Assembly (NCBI RefSeq): GCF_900111995.1
Contig: NZ_FOKF01000013.1
Location: 1-64,000 of the forward strand
DNA length: 64,000 nt
Direction of reading: 5' to 3'
Origin: Collimonas sp. OK607
GTDB lineage: Bacteria; Pseudomonadota; Gammaproteobacteria; Burkholderiales; Burkholderiaceae_D
Part shown: positions 24,627 through 33,582 of the stretch, piece by piece
Position numbering within the stretch: position 1 is the stretch's first letter
Layout of the letters: each line of letters opens with the position of its first letter
Position numbers and translations under genes: made by a program
Notes under the pieces: generated by a model
Told to the model about the DNA's origin: nothing
The model's input: the letters and a program-made list of their open reading frames with translations, nothing else
The model's database searches: none

Positions 24627-27600
24627 ATGGCAACTAAAAAAGAACAATTGGCGCAAGAAGTCGCCAAAGTGGTAGGCGCAGGCAAGGCCGTCGCGATGGA
24701 CACTGTCGACTTCAATGACTCGAACCGCCCCAAGACATGCCTAGAGGTCGATTTTCCGATCTTGCCCGTCAATCAAGTGGCCATCATCGAAGGGAACGCC
24801 GGTAAGCCGATCTACCAAATGTCGAAGTGGTGGGCTCGGCGACGTTCGAGCGTATTCCGCTCGATGTTGATCGCAGCGGCTACGAAGGCTCCCGAAGACA
24901 AATCGCACGCAGCCAAGTTGGTGTGGGACAACTACTACGCCAACCACCAGAAAAAAGGCGCATTTAAGCACCTAAAGGTGGCTGATATTTTCATGGGTGG
25001 CGGCACTACTTTGGTCGAGGGCTCGCGTCTAGGTATGCAGATGTACGGAAACGACCTGAACCCTGTCGCGTGGTTCGTCGTCAAGCAGGAACTCGCCAAC
25101 GTCGATCTCGATGAAGTGAAGCGCCTGCTTGCCGCCATCGAGGCCGAGGTCAAGCCGCAGATCATGCCGTACTACTACTGCGACGGCCCAAATGGCGAGA
25201 AAGGAAAATGGACCCACGTGCCAACCAAGCATGTGATGGAGTCAGACTTTGATCCCCTAAGTCTGACAATTGAACAACGCCGCGAATACAGCTACGAAGG
25301 CCCTGAAATCATTTACACCTTCTGGGTCAAGCACGGCCCATGTCAGGTCACGGGTTGTGGCCACCGCACGCCGATTATGACCAGCCCGGTGATTGCCGTG
25401 AAGACTTTGACCGTCAAGCATTGGGAGCACACATGCAGTAAATGCGGTAAGGATTTCCACGTCGAAGACGTCCCAGCTCGCATGGCTCCCGATGTGCCGC
25501 TCTATGTAGCACCGGATGAGTACCCATATTCAGTGATCGATCCGAAACGCGGAGTTGTTTGCCCCCACTGTAGCCATGCAGCAATGGTCAAATTGGGGAA
25601 GGGAAAGAATAAGAAAGTTGAACTGTCGCTGCTGGTGCATCCGCAGTGGCTTTCAGGCAGCCCAAAGCAGGACGCCAACGGTCAGCCGTTTGGCGGATCG
25701 GCGCAAGACGATGCAATATCAACTGCTCGCTGGAATCAAGAACGTGCCAAGAAAATTCGCCTTCTGGAAGTTAGAGGTGTATTGCCAGATGAAGTGACGT
25801 GCCGGGAGACGAAGACCACTTTTAGGACCGGCAAGGAAGGCGGGACAGTTCCAAAGAAATCGAACTACGCGTGCGGCGCGTGCGGAACGGTGCAAGATGT
25901 TTTGGACACAGTGAAGGCATCGGGTAAGACAGGTCCAACGGCCGGATATGCCATTCAGGGCTACGCACCAAAGGCTGCTGACAAAGGCGATGCTTATAAC
26001 GGGCGCTTCTTCGCGGCCTTTGACGAAAAAATCGCTGCGCAGTATGACGCCGCCCAGAATGAATGGGATGCGCGTAAGGACGCAGATCTCTCCCCGTATT
26101 GGCCCAAAAGCGAACTGCCATATGGGTTCATGACCCATCATCTCCAAGGCGGTGTGCCGAATCACGGATTCACGCACTGGTGGACGATGTTCAGCCCCCG
26201 CCAGCTACTAGTCCATGCGCAACTCCTCAAAGCTATCGTCACGCTGGACGGATACTCATGGGAGTCACGCGAGTACGTTCTTGGTGCATTCCAGCAATAT
26301 CTCAGAAATCAAAGTCTTTTCACGCTCTGGAATGTCAAGGCCGACAAGCTTGAGCCAATGTTTGCGAACAATAATTACCATCCGAAATCGACAGTAGTTG
26401 AAAACTGCGTATTCGCAAATCTCGGGAGGGGTAACTGGGCGTCTTGCGTTGAAGGGATTATCGAAGGGCGCGATTGGGCTAAAAATCCTTGGGATACAGT
26501 CAGCGTCGAGGCATTGCGGCGATTGAATCCATTACTTGGTGCTGAATGCACGGGCAAGAGCGAAAAGGTTCTACCTGGTGATCCGCTTGTTCCTGCAACG
26601 ATTTTCCAAGGGTCATCAACCGAGCTTGCCCAGTTGAAGGACGGCTCGCTTGATCTTGTGATAACTGATCCACCCTTTGGCGGACTGCTGCACTATTCAG
26701 AGCTATCTGATTTCTTTTATGTTTGGCTTCGCCTTGTCCTGAAATCGAAATACCCCGATGTCTTTGGCGCGGAGTTCACGCCGAAAGCGATGGAGGTTGT
26801 GGCCAATCGGGCGCGCGAACCTGAAGACGCTGATGGTTTTTATCAACGGTTGCTCACGCAATGCTGGCGAGAAGCGCACCGTATTTTGAAACCGGGTGGT
26901 ATCCTTGCCTTTACCTTCCATCACAGCGAGGACGAGCCTTGGGTAGCAGTGCTGGAGTCGTTGTTCGATGCCGGTTACTACCTAGAGGCGACTTATCCTA
27001 TTCGCTCGGATGAGACCAAGGGCGAAGGCGAATTCGGCTCTAAGACCATTGAATACGACATCATCCACGTCTGCCGCAAGCGTACCGAAGAGCCAAAGGC
27101 GGTCAGCTGGGGCCGCATGCGTCGTGAGGTACTGGCCGACGTGCGCCAGTTGCAAGCGATGCTGGAGAACCACGCCAAGGAAGGCCTGCCCGCCGCGGAC
27201 ATCCAGGTAATCCGGCGTGGCAAAGCGCTCGAATATTTTTCACGCCACTATGGCAAGGTCTACGTTGACGAGGGACGTGCGATCACGGTGAAGGAAGCGC
27301 TGGTCGGTATCAACCAGCTGATCGATGAGGACAGCAAAGGTGGACAGGAACCTCCACCGGTGAATGCGGAGCCGGTCTCGCGCCAGTTCCTGCGCATTTT
27401 TGACGGCAAGACCGAGGTTGCTCGCGACCAGATGCAGAAATTTATGAAGGGTTCTGGCAGCGCGCCGGACGAATTCGAACAACGCGGCTGGTGCAGCGAA
27501 AAAAATAAGGTGTTCACTCTAGTCGATCCCCTCGACTTTGCGCGCGATTGGCAAGGCAAGCACAAACGCAAACTCACAGCCGATCTGGATCAGGCAATCG

Positions 27601-27836
27601 TACTGATAGGAGCGTGCTTTGACGGCAGCGGCATCAATGCGGCAGACACTTTGAAGAACGATAACTTCAAGCCGCATGTGGCATTGAAACCGCTGCTTGA
27701 ATGGCTATCCAAACGCGGTGCCAATTCATCGACCCGAAATGCTGCGTCTCGCGCGGTGTCGATTTTCAATAGCTGGGCCGCAACACAGGCTCCCAAATCA
27801 CTGCAGGGATCGCTGTTTGAGGAGTATGAGCTATGA
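24627..27836 (+). CDS. DUF1156 adenine-specific DNA methylase (PglXI-like)
   Basis: 1069 aa. The DUF1156 head lies at residues 45-100 (IYQMSKWWARRRSSVFRSM). The SAM site is DIFMGGGTTLVEG (about 120-132), and the catalytic motif is ITDPPFGG (about 680). Between them four CxxC-type pairs (CQVTGC, CSKC, CPHC, CGAC) suggest two zinc ribbons. The family is COG1743, predicted N6-adenine methyltransferases, including PglXI of type 3 BREX. It would mark self DNA and set the target motif. The stop overlaps the next start (ATGA). Confidence 0.9.
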   Translation: MATKKEQLAQEVAKVVGAGKAVAMDTVDFNDSNRPKTCLEVDFPILPVNQVAIIEGNAGKPIYQMSKWWARRRSSVFRSMLIAAATKAPEDKSHAAKLVWDNYYANHQKKGAFKHLKVADIFMGGGTTLVEGSRLGMQMYGNDLNPVAWFVVKQELANVDLDEVKRLLAAIEAEVKPQIMPYYYCDGPNGEKGKWTHVPTKHVMESDFDPLSLTIEQRREYSYEGPEIIYTFWVKHGPCQVTGCGHRTPIMTSPVIAVKTLTVKHWEHTCSKCGKDFHVEDVPARMAPDVPLYVAPDEYPYSVIDPKRGVVCPHCSHAAMVKLGKGKNKKVELSLLVHPQWLSGSPKQDANGQPFGGSAQDDAISTARWNQERAKKIRLLEVRGVLPDEVTCRETKTTFRTGKEGGTVPKKSNYACGACGTVQDVLDTVKASGKTGPTAGYAIQGYAPKAADKGDAYNGRFFAAFDEKIAAQYDAAQNEWDARKDADLSPYWPKSELPYGFMTHHLQGGVPNHGFTHWWTMFSPRQLLVHAQLLKAIVTLDGYSWESREYVLGAFQQYLRNQSLFTLWNVKADKLEPMFANNNYHPKSTVVENCVFANLGRGNWASCVEGIIEGRDWAKNPWDTVSVEALRRLNPLLGAECTGKSEKVLPGDPLVPATIFQGSSTELAQLKDGSLDLVITDPPFGGLLHYSELSDFFYVWLRLVLKSKYPDVFGAEFTPKAMEVVANRAREPEDADGFYQRLLTQCWREAHRILKPGGILAFTFHHSEDEPWVAVLESLFDAGYYLEATYPIRSDETKGEGEFGSKTIEYDIIHVCRKRTEEPKAVSWGRMRREVLADVRQLQAMLENHAKEGLPAADIQVIRRGKALEYFSRHYGKVYVDEGRAITVKEALVGINQLIDEDSKGGQEPPPVNAEPVSRQFLRIFDGKTEVARDQMQKFMKGSGSAPDEFEQRGWCSEKNKVFTLVDPLDFARDWQGKHKRKLTADLDQAIVLIGACFDGSGINAADTLKNDNFKPHVALKPLLEWLSKRGANSSTRNAASRAVSIFNSWAATQAPKSLQGSLFEEYEL

Positions 27837-28333
27837 AACAGTTACGAGACACCGTATGGCAACGACGCGGTACGAGCTGGTTGTGGGATGCCGAGGCTCT
27901 GGCCCAAGTGTGCAAGGCCAGCGAGGCGTGGAGCTTGCGCCAATTCGTTCAGGCAACCGGACATTGGCTCGAAGATCTGCCCAGCAATAACAACAATACT
28001 CTTGTGGTGGCGGGCCTGGATGGCTGCTTGGATTTGCTTTCACCTGCCGATGCAGAAAATTGGCTGGGCGCGGAGATGAAGGACGCCATCCTGTCCTTCC
28101 AAGAATTTTACGACGGGCAAGCGGCTCTGGTGTTTTGGTTGCCATCTGGTGCTGGCCGGATTGCCTCTAACTCTGCTACAGACGCCGTGAGCTGGCGCTG
28201 TGCTCACCCAAATGCCAACGAAAACATCGATTTTGGTCGAGTTTTGTGGGGCGAAGCGCACGAATATCCGCAGGAAATCATACTCCGCGAAGGGGCAAAG
28301 GCCGCTGGACTTTTTCACCTACGGATCACCTGA
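27833..28333 (+). CDS. Uncharacterised 166-aa defence-operon protein
   Basis: I recognise no family. The protein has tryptophans spread along its N-terminal half (TSWLWDAEALAQV, WSLRQFVQ), a beta-rich centre (TLVVAGLDGCLDLL) and a YDGQAALVFWLPSG strand. No Walker motif, membrane segment or signal peptide is seen. It starts in the methylase stop (ATGA) and ends 8 bases before the helicase start, so it belongs to the operon. By position it could stand in for the small BrxF or BrxA subunits of type 3 BREX, but I see no sequence likeness. Confidence 0.75.
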   Translation: MKQLRDTVWQRRGTSWLWDAEALAQVCKASEAWSLRQFVQATGHWLEDLPSNNNNTLVVAGLDGCLDLLSPADAENWLGAEMKDAILSFQEFYDGQAALVFWLPSGAGRIASNSATDAVSWRCAHPNANENIDFGRVLWGEAHEYPQEIILREGAKAAGLFHLRIT

Positions 28334-28340
28334 GGCTTCG

Positions 28341-31112
28341 ATGACGGATCAACCTCAATTTACCCCAGGAGAACGGATCACCCATACGGAGTTTGGTCAG
28401 GGTGTCGTTCTTGATGGCGAGCACGACGGCTACCTTCGCGCTTTCTTTGGTGTCGGTGAGCGTCGAGTTCCGCTCGCGTCGATCCGCCTGGAACGTTCGC
28501 GCACCGAGCGCATTCTGCATGCGGTCGACGGTGGCGTGGATCGGGCGCGAAAGGCTTGGTTGTCCTATGAGGCTCACGCGCTGCCGGTAATGGAGAGTGC
28601 CTCGGCGCTTACGTCTGCCAAGATCGATCTATTGCCACACCAGGTGGTGTTGACCCACCGGATCGCGACCGCATCACCTCGCCGCTACCTGATCGCGGAT
28701 GAAGTGGGGCTTGGCAAGACTATCGAGACTGCGCTCATCCTGCGCGAACTGGCGAGCCGGGGTGAACTCACACGGGCACTGATGGTGGTGCCTGCTGGTC
28801 TGGTGAACAACTGGCATCGTGAGTTAAACGAGGTTTTCAACCTCGACTTCGAGGTATTCGGTTCCGAGGGCGACATCACCGATCGCAAGACCAATGCTTT
28901 CGCCAAACACGACCGACTTATCACGAGCATCGACACCCTCAAGCGCCCGGCGCGTATCAAACGCCTGCTGGATGCACCGCGCTGGGACCTGGTGGTGTTC
29001 GACGAAGCGCACCACCTCACCGCCTATCGCACCGGCGGCAAGATCAGGAAAACCGAGAATTACAAACTGGCCGAGGCACTGAAAGATCATTCGCGCGATC
29101 TGTTGTTGCTCTCGGCCACGCCGCACCAAGGCAACCATTTTCAGTTTTGGATGTTGGTGCAGTTGTTGAACCCCACGCTATTTAGTAGTCCTGAGGAGAT
29201 GCTGGAGAACCGTCACCGTTTGAACACGGTGATGTACCGGCGTACCAAGGCAGACGCTTGTCAGCCGGATGGATCTCCGCTGTTTGCCCGTCGCTGGGTG
29301 CACACTGAATCGTTCGTGATGGGCGAGGAGGAGCGTCGCTTCTACGAGAAGCTGCGCGAGTATCTGGAAGACGGATTCAATCTCGCGCGCCGTCAGGGAG
29401 GCAAAGGCCAAGCCCTTGGTTTCCTGATGGCCATCTTCCAAAAAATTGCCGCATCAAGCTTTGCCGCCGTTCGGCGCACGCTCAAGAGGCGCCTGCTGAT
29501 GCTGACGCTGCACGAAGCGTTTCTGCGCGACAAAGATCTCGACATCGAGGGTCGTGAGCGGCTGACGGATGAAGCGCGCGAGCTGATCCACCAAGAATTC
29601 AACCTTTCACGCGACAGTATCGGTCGCAGCGAGGTCGACCGCGTGTTGGCTGATCTCAAGTACCGGTTGGTGAAGAAGCTAGACGAGGAAGCACTGGAGA
29701 TGGCCTCCGACCCCTATGGCAGCGAGTATTCTGCAAGCCATGGCGAGGAAGCTGCATCGGCCGTGGTTGAGCTTCATTTGCCGGAGGAGCGCTTGCGCAT
29801 CGGTGAATTGTTGGCGGTGTTTCCGCAGCAACGCGAAACCAAGGCACAGAAGCTGCTCGATGGGCTGGGGACGCTGTGGCGACAAAACCCAAACGAGAAA
29901 ATCGTGGTGTTCGCCACCTACCTTGGCACGGTGGATTTGATCGCCCGTGAAATCGAACAGACTTTTCCTGGGCAGGGTGTGGCGGTATTGCGTGGCGGCG
30001 ACCACGGAGCCAAAGTTGCGGCAGAACGTCGCTTCCGTCTGAAGGATGGCCCACGTGTGCTCGTCTGTACCGCAGCCGGCCGGGAAGGTATCAATCTGCA
30101 GTTCGCTCGCATCCTGTTCAATTTTGATCTGCCGTGGAACCCGATGGATGTGGAACAGCGCATCGGGCGCATCCACCGCTACGGGCAAAACCACACAGCG
30201 CAGGTCTACAACCTCGTCTTGTCGGACACCATCGAGGGCCGCATCTTCTTGTTGCTCGATGAAAAGCTGACCGAGATCGCACGAACGGTGGGCAAGGTCG
30301 ACGACCAAGGCAATGTGGCAGAAGACCTGCGCGCTCAGATTCTTGGTCAGTTGTCAGAGCGACTCAACTATGACCGGCTGTACCAGGAAGCGTTGTCTGA
30401 CCCCGAGCTGAAACGCACGCAGGTGGAGCTTGAGGCAGCTTTGTCAAATTCGCGCGAAGCGCGACAGGTGGTATTCGACCTGTTCCAAGATCTCAATGGC
30501 TTTAGTCTCGACGACTACAAACCATTTTCCGACGTGTCCTCGGGATTGGATCGACTGGTCCGCTTCATTTCTGCGGCGGTGGCAGATAGGCAGCAGCGGA
30601 TGGTCAAAGTGGATGATGAAACCTATGACCTCGTAACAGTTGATGGTGCCCGCCGCGCACGTTTCACGTTGAGTCGCGACACAGCCACAAGCCGCGACGA
30701 CGTGGAGTTGATGGGTCTGGATCATCCGTTGGTGCAGGAAGAGCTTGGCCGCTGGCGCAGTGTGCCACCGGAAGAGCTCGGTATCGCGGTTGCAGCCGAT
30801 GTTGAAGCGCCAGTGCTATTGTCGTTTTGGCTGGTAGAGACATCTGCCGGAAACGGCGAGCGCCGTGTAGTGGTGCAGCCGATTGCGGCCAAAGTGGATG
30901 GCACTCGAGTGCCGTCGGTGGAGCGCCAATGCGAACACTACTTGCAGGGACCAACCACCACACCGAAGTTTTCGCCGGAGCAACGGCTTGACATTTTTTC
31001 CCGGATCGTAGAACCGACGCTGCAACGAGAAATCAAGCACAAAGGGGCTGCGAATGGGGGTGGAAGTTACTCGGCAGACCTAATTGGGTATGTAGAGGTG
31101 TTACCGATCTAA
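28341..31112 (+). CDS. SNF2-family helicase (BrxHII/DrmD-like)
   Basis: 923 aa from the ATG at 28341, which has TGAGG just upstream; an in-frame earlier start at 28200 would overlap the preceding gene by 134 bases and adds unconserved sequence. Superfamily 2 motifs run in order: DEVGLGKTIE (I, about 118-127), VFDEAHHL (II, about 219), LLSATPHQGN (III, about 257), and GREGINLQFA to QRIGRIHRYGQ (V-VI, about 580-617). SNF2-type helicases move on DNA and occur in BREX type 3 and DISARM. Last gene of the coupled block. Confidence 0.9.
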   Translation: MTDQPQFTPGERITHTEFGQGVVLDGEHDGYLRAFFGVGERRVPLASIRLERSRTERILHAVDGGVDRARKAWLSYEAHALPVMESASALTSAKIDLLPHQVVLTHRIATASPRRYLIADEVGLGKTIETALILRELASRGELTRALMVVPAGLVNNWHRELNEVFNLDFEVFGSEGDITDRKTNAFAKHDRLITSIDTLKRPARIKRLLDAPRWDLVVFDEAHHLTAYRTGGKIRKTENYKLAEALKDHSRDLLLLSATPHQGNHFQFWMLVQLLNPTLFSSPEEMLENRHRLNTVMYRRTKADACQPDGSPLFARRWVHTESFVMGEEERRFYEKLREYLEDGFNLARRQGGKGQALGFLMAIFQKIAASSFAAVRRTLKRRLLMLTLHEAFLRDKDLDIEGRERLTDEARELIHQEFNLSRDSIGRSEVDRVLADLKYRLVKKLDEEALEMASDPYGSEYSASHGEEAASAVVELHLPEERLRIGELLAVFPQQRETKAQKLLDGLGTLWRQNPNEKIVVFATYLGTVDLIAREIEQTFPGQGVAVLRGGDHGAKVAAERRFRLKDGPRVLVCTAAGREGINLQFARILFNFDLPWNPMDVEQRIGRIHRYGQNHTAQVYNLVLSDTIEGRIFLLLDEKLTEIARTVGKVDDQGNVAEDLRAQILGQLSERLNYDRLYQEALSDPELKRTQVELEAALSNSREARQVVFDLFQDLNGFSLDDYKPFSDVSSGLDRLVRFISAAVADRQQRMVKVDDETYDLVTVDGARRARFTLSRDTATSRDDVELMGLDHPLVQEELGRWRSVPPEELGIAVAADVEAPVLLSFWLVETSAGNGERRVVVQPIAAKVDGTRVPSVERQCEHYLQGPTTTPKFSPEQRLDIFSRIVEPTLQREIKHKGAANGGGSYSADLIGYVEVLPI

Positions 31113-31154
31113 TCGATGCTCATATAGTTTCTCTCCGCTTTCGGAGTTATTGGC

Positions 31155-31188
31155 AAGCCCACGTCTTCGCGATGCGGGCTTTCTTCTT
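31155..31188 (+). terminator. Possible terminator after the helicase gene
   Basis: AAGCCC (31155-31160) and GGGCTT (31176-31181) can form a short stem followed by TCTTCTTC. The stem is weak, with a 15-base loop that itself contains CG-tcttc-GCG. It would separate the six-gene block from the next two genes. Confidence 0.4.
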
Positions 31189-31205
31189 CACTAAAGGAAA
31201 AATCC

Positions 31206-31637
31206 ATGGCCCTTAAATCTAAAGAATGGTTCTACAAAAAATGCTTGGCTGAGGTGAAAGAATATGGACAGTTCAGTCACCTTTGTTGGGGGATTCTTCA
31301 GAAAGGTATTGGTCAGTCTGACGGTACCCGTGGGCATGTAACTCAAGCGATTGGCGTTTGCCAAGAGTTTCTTGAGGCCTTTCCTGAGCACATTGCTACG
31401 ATACGAAATGCAGATCCCACTTTACCATTCGACGTGGCGGGTAATCGCCGAGTGCAAACCGACTTGACAACGTGGATTGCTGCGCAAGCGGGGACATTTG
31501 GTCGTGCTGCTTACGGATACAGCTATGACACGTTTCAACGCAACACGACTGCTACTTTGGGCGGCACTCGGCAAGGTGGTGGTGGTGCGGACGACGAATT
31601 TAAGCGTGTTCTGCGACTAATGGCGGAGTTTTTATAA
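31206..31637 (+). CDS. Uncharacterised 143-aa protein next to the defence operon
   Basis: I do not recognise it. AAAGGA at 31194-31199 supports the ATG at 31206. The protein is mostly helical with a basic, aromatic N-terminus (EWFYKKCLAEVKEYGQF), two cysteines there, and a glycine-rich loop TRQGGGGADDEF before the last helix. It is on the same strand as the defence operon, 93 bases downstream, after a possible terminator. Probably an island passenger or an accessory subunit; nothing in the sequence decides. Confidence 0.65.
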   Translation: MALKSKEWFYKKCLAEVKEYGQFSHLCWGILQKGIGQSDGTRGHVTQAIGVCQEFLEAFPEHIATIRNADPTLPFDVAGNRRVQTDLTTWIAAQAGTFGRAAYGYSYDTFQRNTTATLGGTRQGGGGADDEFKRVLRLMAEFL

Positions 31638-31711
31638 AAGGGTGCTGTTCTGGTGAACAACAGCGAGGGGTAGAGCCCCCTCGTCTGCAACGACCGAAGG
31701 AAGGAAAACCG

Positions 31712-32542
31712 ATGGCATCGCAAATCGAACGCATCTTGATTCTGGCTAAGACGTACCCGTCGCCCAGCGCACAGCACGTTGAAACGTCGTGCGTCGCTGG
31801 TATCAACGAGCACGGTGCGATGCGCCGCTTGTATCCTGTGCCATTCCGCTTAATTGAGGAAGGCCAGAAATTCAAGAAATGGCAATGGGTCGAAGTGCGC
31901 GTCGAGAAGGCTAACAAAGATCATCGGACTGAAAGCCACAAGCTCTACGTCGACACGATCACCTGCCGTGATGTGATCGATACGAAAAAGCAATGGGATG
32001 CCCGGTGGCCGTGGATCGAAAAGCTACCAACGTTCACGAGTTTCGATGATCTCGAAGCTACCCGAACCGAAACGGGGCTGTCGTTGGCGCTGATGCGACC
32101 AAAGCAGGTGTTGACGCTGGAAGTCGTTGAGGCAAGGGCCGCTGAATGGACGGACGAGGAGCGCGAGAAGTTACTGCGCTACGAGATGCAGGGGCAGCTT
32201 TTCAGCGACACCGAGGTCAAGAAAATGGCCCAGACGCTTCGGAAGGTGCCATTCGATTTCTACTACCGATACACCTGTGAAACGCCGGAGGGCGACAAGG
32301 TGTTCAAGCACAAAATCGTCGATTGGGAAGCGGGTGTGCTGTTCTGGCATTGCCGCCAGAGTCATGGCATTGAATGGGAAAAGCCTTTCCGAGCCAAACT
32401 CGAAGAGGATTTAACAGGAAAAGACTTGATGTTCCTGATGGGCAATCAGCACCGGTTCCAAGATCAGTGGCTGATCATTAGCCTGATTTACCCACCTAGG
32501 CGAAAGCCAGTTGAGGTGACGCTACAGAGCTCGCTTTTTTAG
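31712..32542 (+). CDS. Uncharacterised 276-aa protein paired with a DUF488 gene
   Basis: A good AGGAAGGA site precedes the ATG. The N-terminus IERILILAKTYPSPSAQHVET and AGINEHGAMRRLYPVPFRL look strongly conserved-type, and from memory such proteins are often coded beside DUF488 genes. It is rich in tryptophan and charged residues and has no membrane segment. Its 3' end overlaps the convergent DUF488 gene by 47 bases, so the two last C-terminal stretches are coded on opposite strands of the same DNA. The function is unknown. Confidence 0.75.
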   Translation: MASQIERILILAKTYPSPSAQHVETSCVAGINEHGAMRRLYPVPFRLIEEGQKFKKWQWVEVRVEKANKDHRTESHKLYVDTITCRDVIDTKKQWDARWPWIEKLPTFTSFDDLEATRTETGLSLALMRPKQVLTLEVVEARAAEWTDEEREKLLRYEMQGQLFSDTEVKKMAQTLRKVPFDFYYRYTCETPEGDKVFKHKIVDWEAGVLFWHCRQSHGIEWEKPFRAKLEEDLTGKDLMFLMGNQHRFQDQWLIISLIYPPRRKPVEVTLQSSLF

Positions 32543-32978
32543 CTGAAGCCTTGATGTGCATGACACGCGCACCGCAGTATTCCTTGACTGCATTGGCCAC
32601 CATCGAGCGATGGCAAAAGTTCGAGTCAGCCTCGTAGCAAAGAAGTGCACAGTTCGCCGACGCAGCCAATGCTGAGAGCTCTGCGATGGCATCGTCTTGC
32701 GTCTTGAGGTATTTCATGAACCCTTCAGTGTAACGCTTCCAGTTCCCATCCTCGCGGTAGCGATTACGAACTAGTTTTGGACAACCCAGATCAACCATAT
32801 GGACGTACTCGCGCCCTGAGAGGTTCAGTACATTCGCGAGCGCCTTCTTCGAGAAGCCGACTTTGCGAGACAGCGGTAGCTCGCGGACGTCGACAATCGT
32901 GTCAATGCCGTGCTCGGCGAGCAGCGACATAAACGCGTCAATATCAAGTCCTTCGTAGCCTATGGTGAAAACATTCAT
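32496..32978 (-). CDS. DUF488 family protein
   Basis: 160 aa. The family signature is complete: FTIGYEG at the start, TIVDVRELPLSRKVGFSK, VHMVDLGCPK and the C-terminal LLCYEADSNFCHRSMVA. The CYEA...CHR motif with two cysteines and a histidine may bind metal or act as a catalytic site; the family has no settled function. Start ATG with GAGAGG upstream. Convergent with, and overlapping, the 276-aa gene. It is the last island gene before the prophage. Between 32979 and 33129 I see no gene, and an attachment site may lie here but none is recognisable. Confidence 0.85.
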   Translation of the reverse strand: MNVFTIGYEGLDIDAFMSLLAEHGIDTIVDVRELPLSRKVGFSKKALANVLNLSGREYVHMVDLGCPKLVRNRYREDGNWKRYTEGFMKYLKTQDDAIAELSALAASANCALLCYEADSNFCHRSMVANAVKEYCGARVMHIKASAKKASSVASPQLAFA

Positions 32979-33129
32979 TGAGTAGCCTCTCTATCCCGCC
33001 ATTTTAACGGAGGTTCGCGTTGCTGACGAGCCCTGATATCATCAAGGGTTTGTCATTTCCGTCGTCTTGTTGACAACAAAACATCGCATCACGTTCCAGT
33101 GTGCCAGCACGGTGTATTTCGGTGCAGGC

Positions 33130-33582
33130 TTACCGCAGCAGAACGACTTCTGCCTGTCGCCGAGTCACCAGTCCCGGTAAGATTTTTCCACCGCCATAGA
33201 CCCACCGGTGCAGTTCCTGCCCGGCGGCACTCCAGTCCCGCTGGTTGATCCGCCGTCGCAGCGTCGACGTCTGCAGACGCCCCGTCCCGAGGTTGAACGT
33301 GAAATCCACGATGGCCGCGAGCCGCCCCTCCGGCTCGGTGGCCAGCACCGGGCAGTAACGCAGCGTGGAGTTCAACGCTTTCACGAGATCTTGTGCCAGA
33401 TAGGCTTCGGCCTCGTCCTGAGTGATTGGCGGGTGATCGTGTACACAAAGGTGGCCGTAGCCAATCGTCCAGAATCCTGCGGGACACACGTACGGGACGG
33501 CGGCAATCTCCGTTCCGCGCTTCACACGCCTTTCAAAGCCCTCGAAGCGCTTGGCCAGTTCGATGGCCGTTTTTGGCGCCAT
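33130..33582 (-). CDS. Phage lysozyme (endolysin), GH24 family
   Basis: 150 aa. RFEGFE carries the catalytic glutamate (residue 14). CPAGFWTIGYGHLC carries the conserved Cys34/Thr40 and is diagnostic of GH24 T4-type lysozymes of the C-variant, with the usual insertion between the two motifs. It hydrolyses the murein glycan at the end of infection. There is no hydrophobic N-terminus, so it needs a holin for export. The ATG overlaps the stop of the holin-like gene (TGATG). Last gene of the late transcript. Confidence 0.9.
   Translation of the reverse strand: MAPKTAIELAKRFEGFERRVKRGTEIAAVPYVCPAGFWTIGYGHLCVHDHPPITQDEAEAYLAQDLVKALNSTLRYCPVLATEPEGRLAAIVDFTFNLGTGRLQTSTLRRRINQRDWSAAGQELHRWVYGGGKILPGLVTRRQAEVVLLR

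Noticed and set aside
28200-28340. Earlier start of the helicase gene
   Set aside because: It would overlap the 166-aa gene by 134 bases and the added residues show no conservation pattern; TGAGG before 28341 decides the start.
32979-33129. Left prophage attachment site
   Set aside because: The gap contains a small palindrome-like stretch (CCCTGATATCATCAAGGG) but without the right end no repeat can be confirmed.
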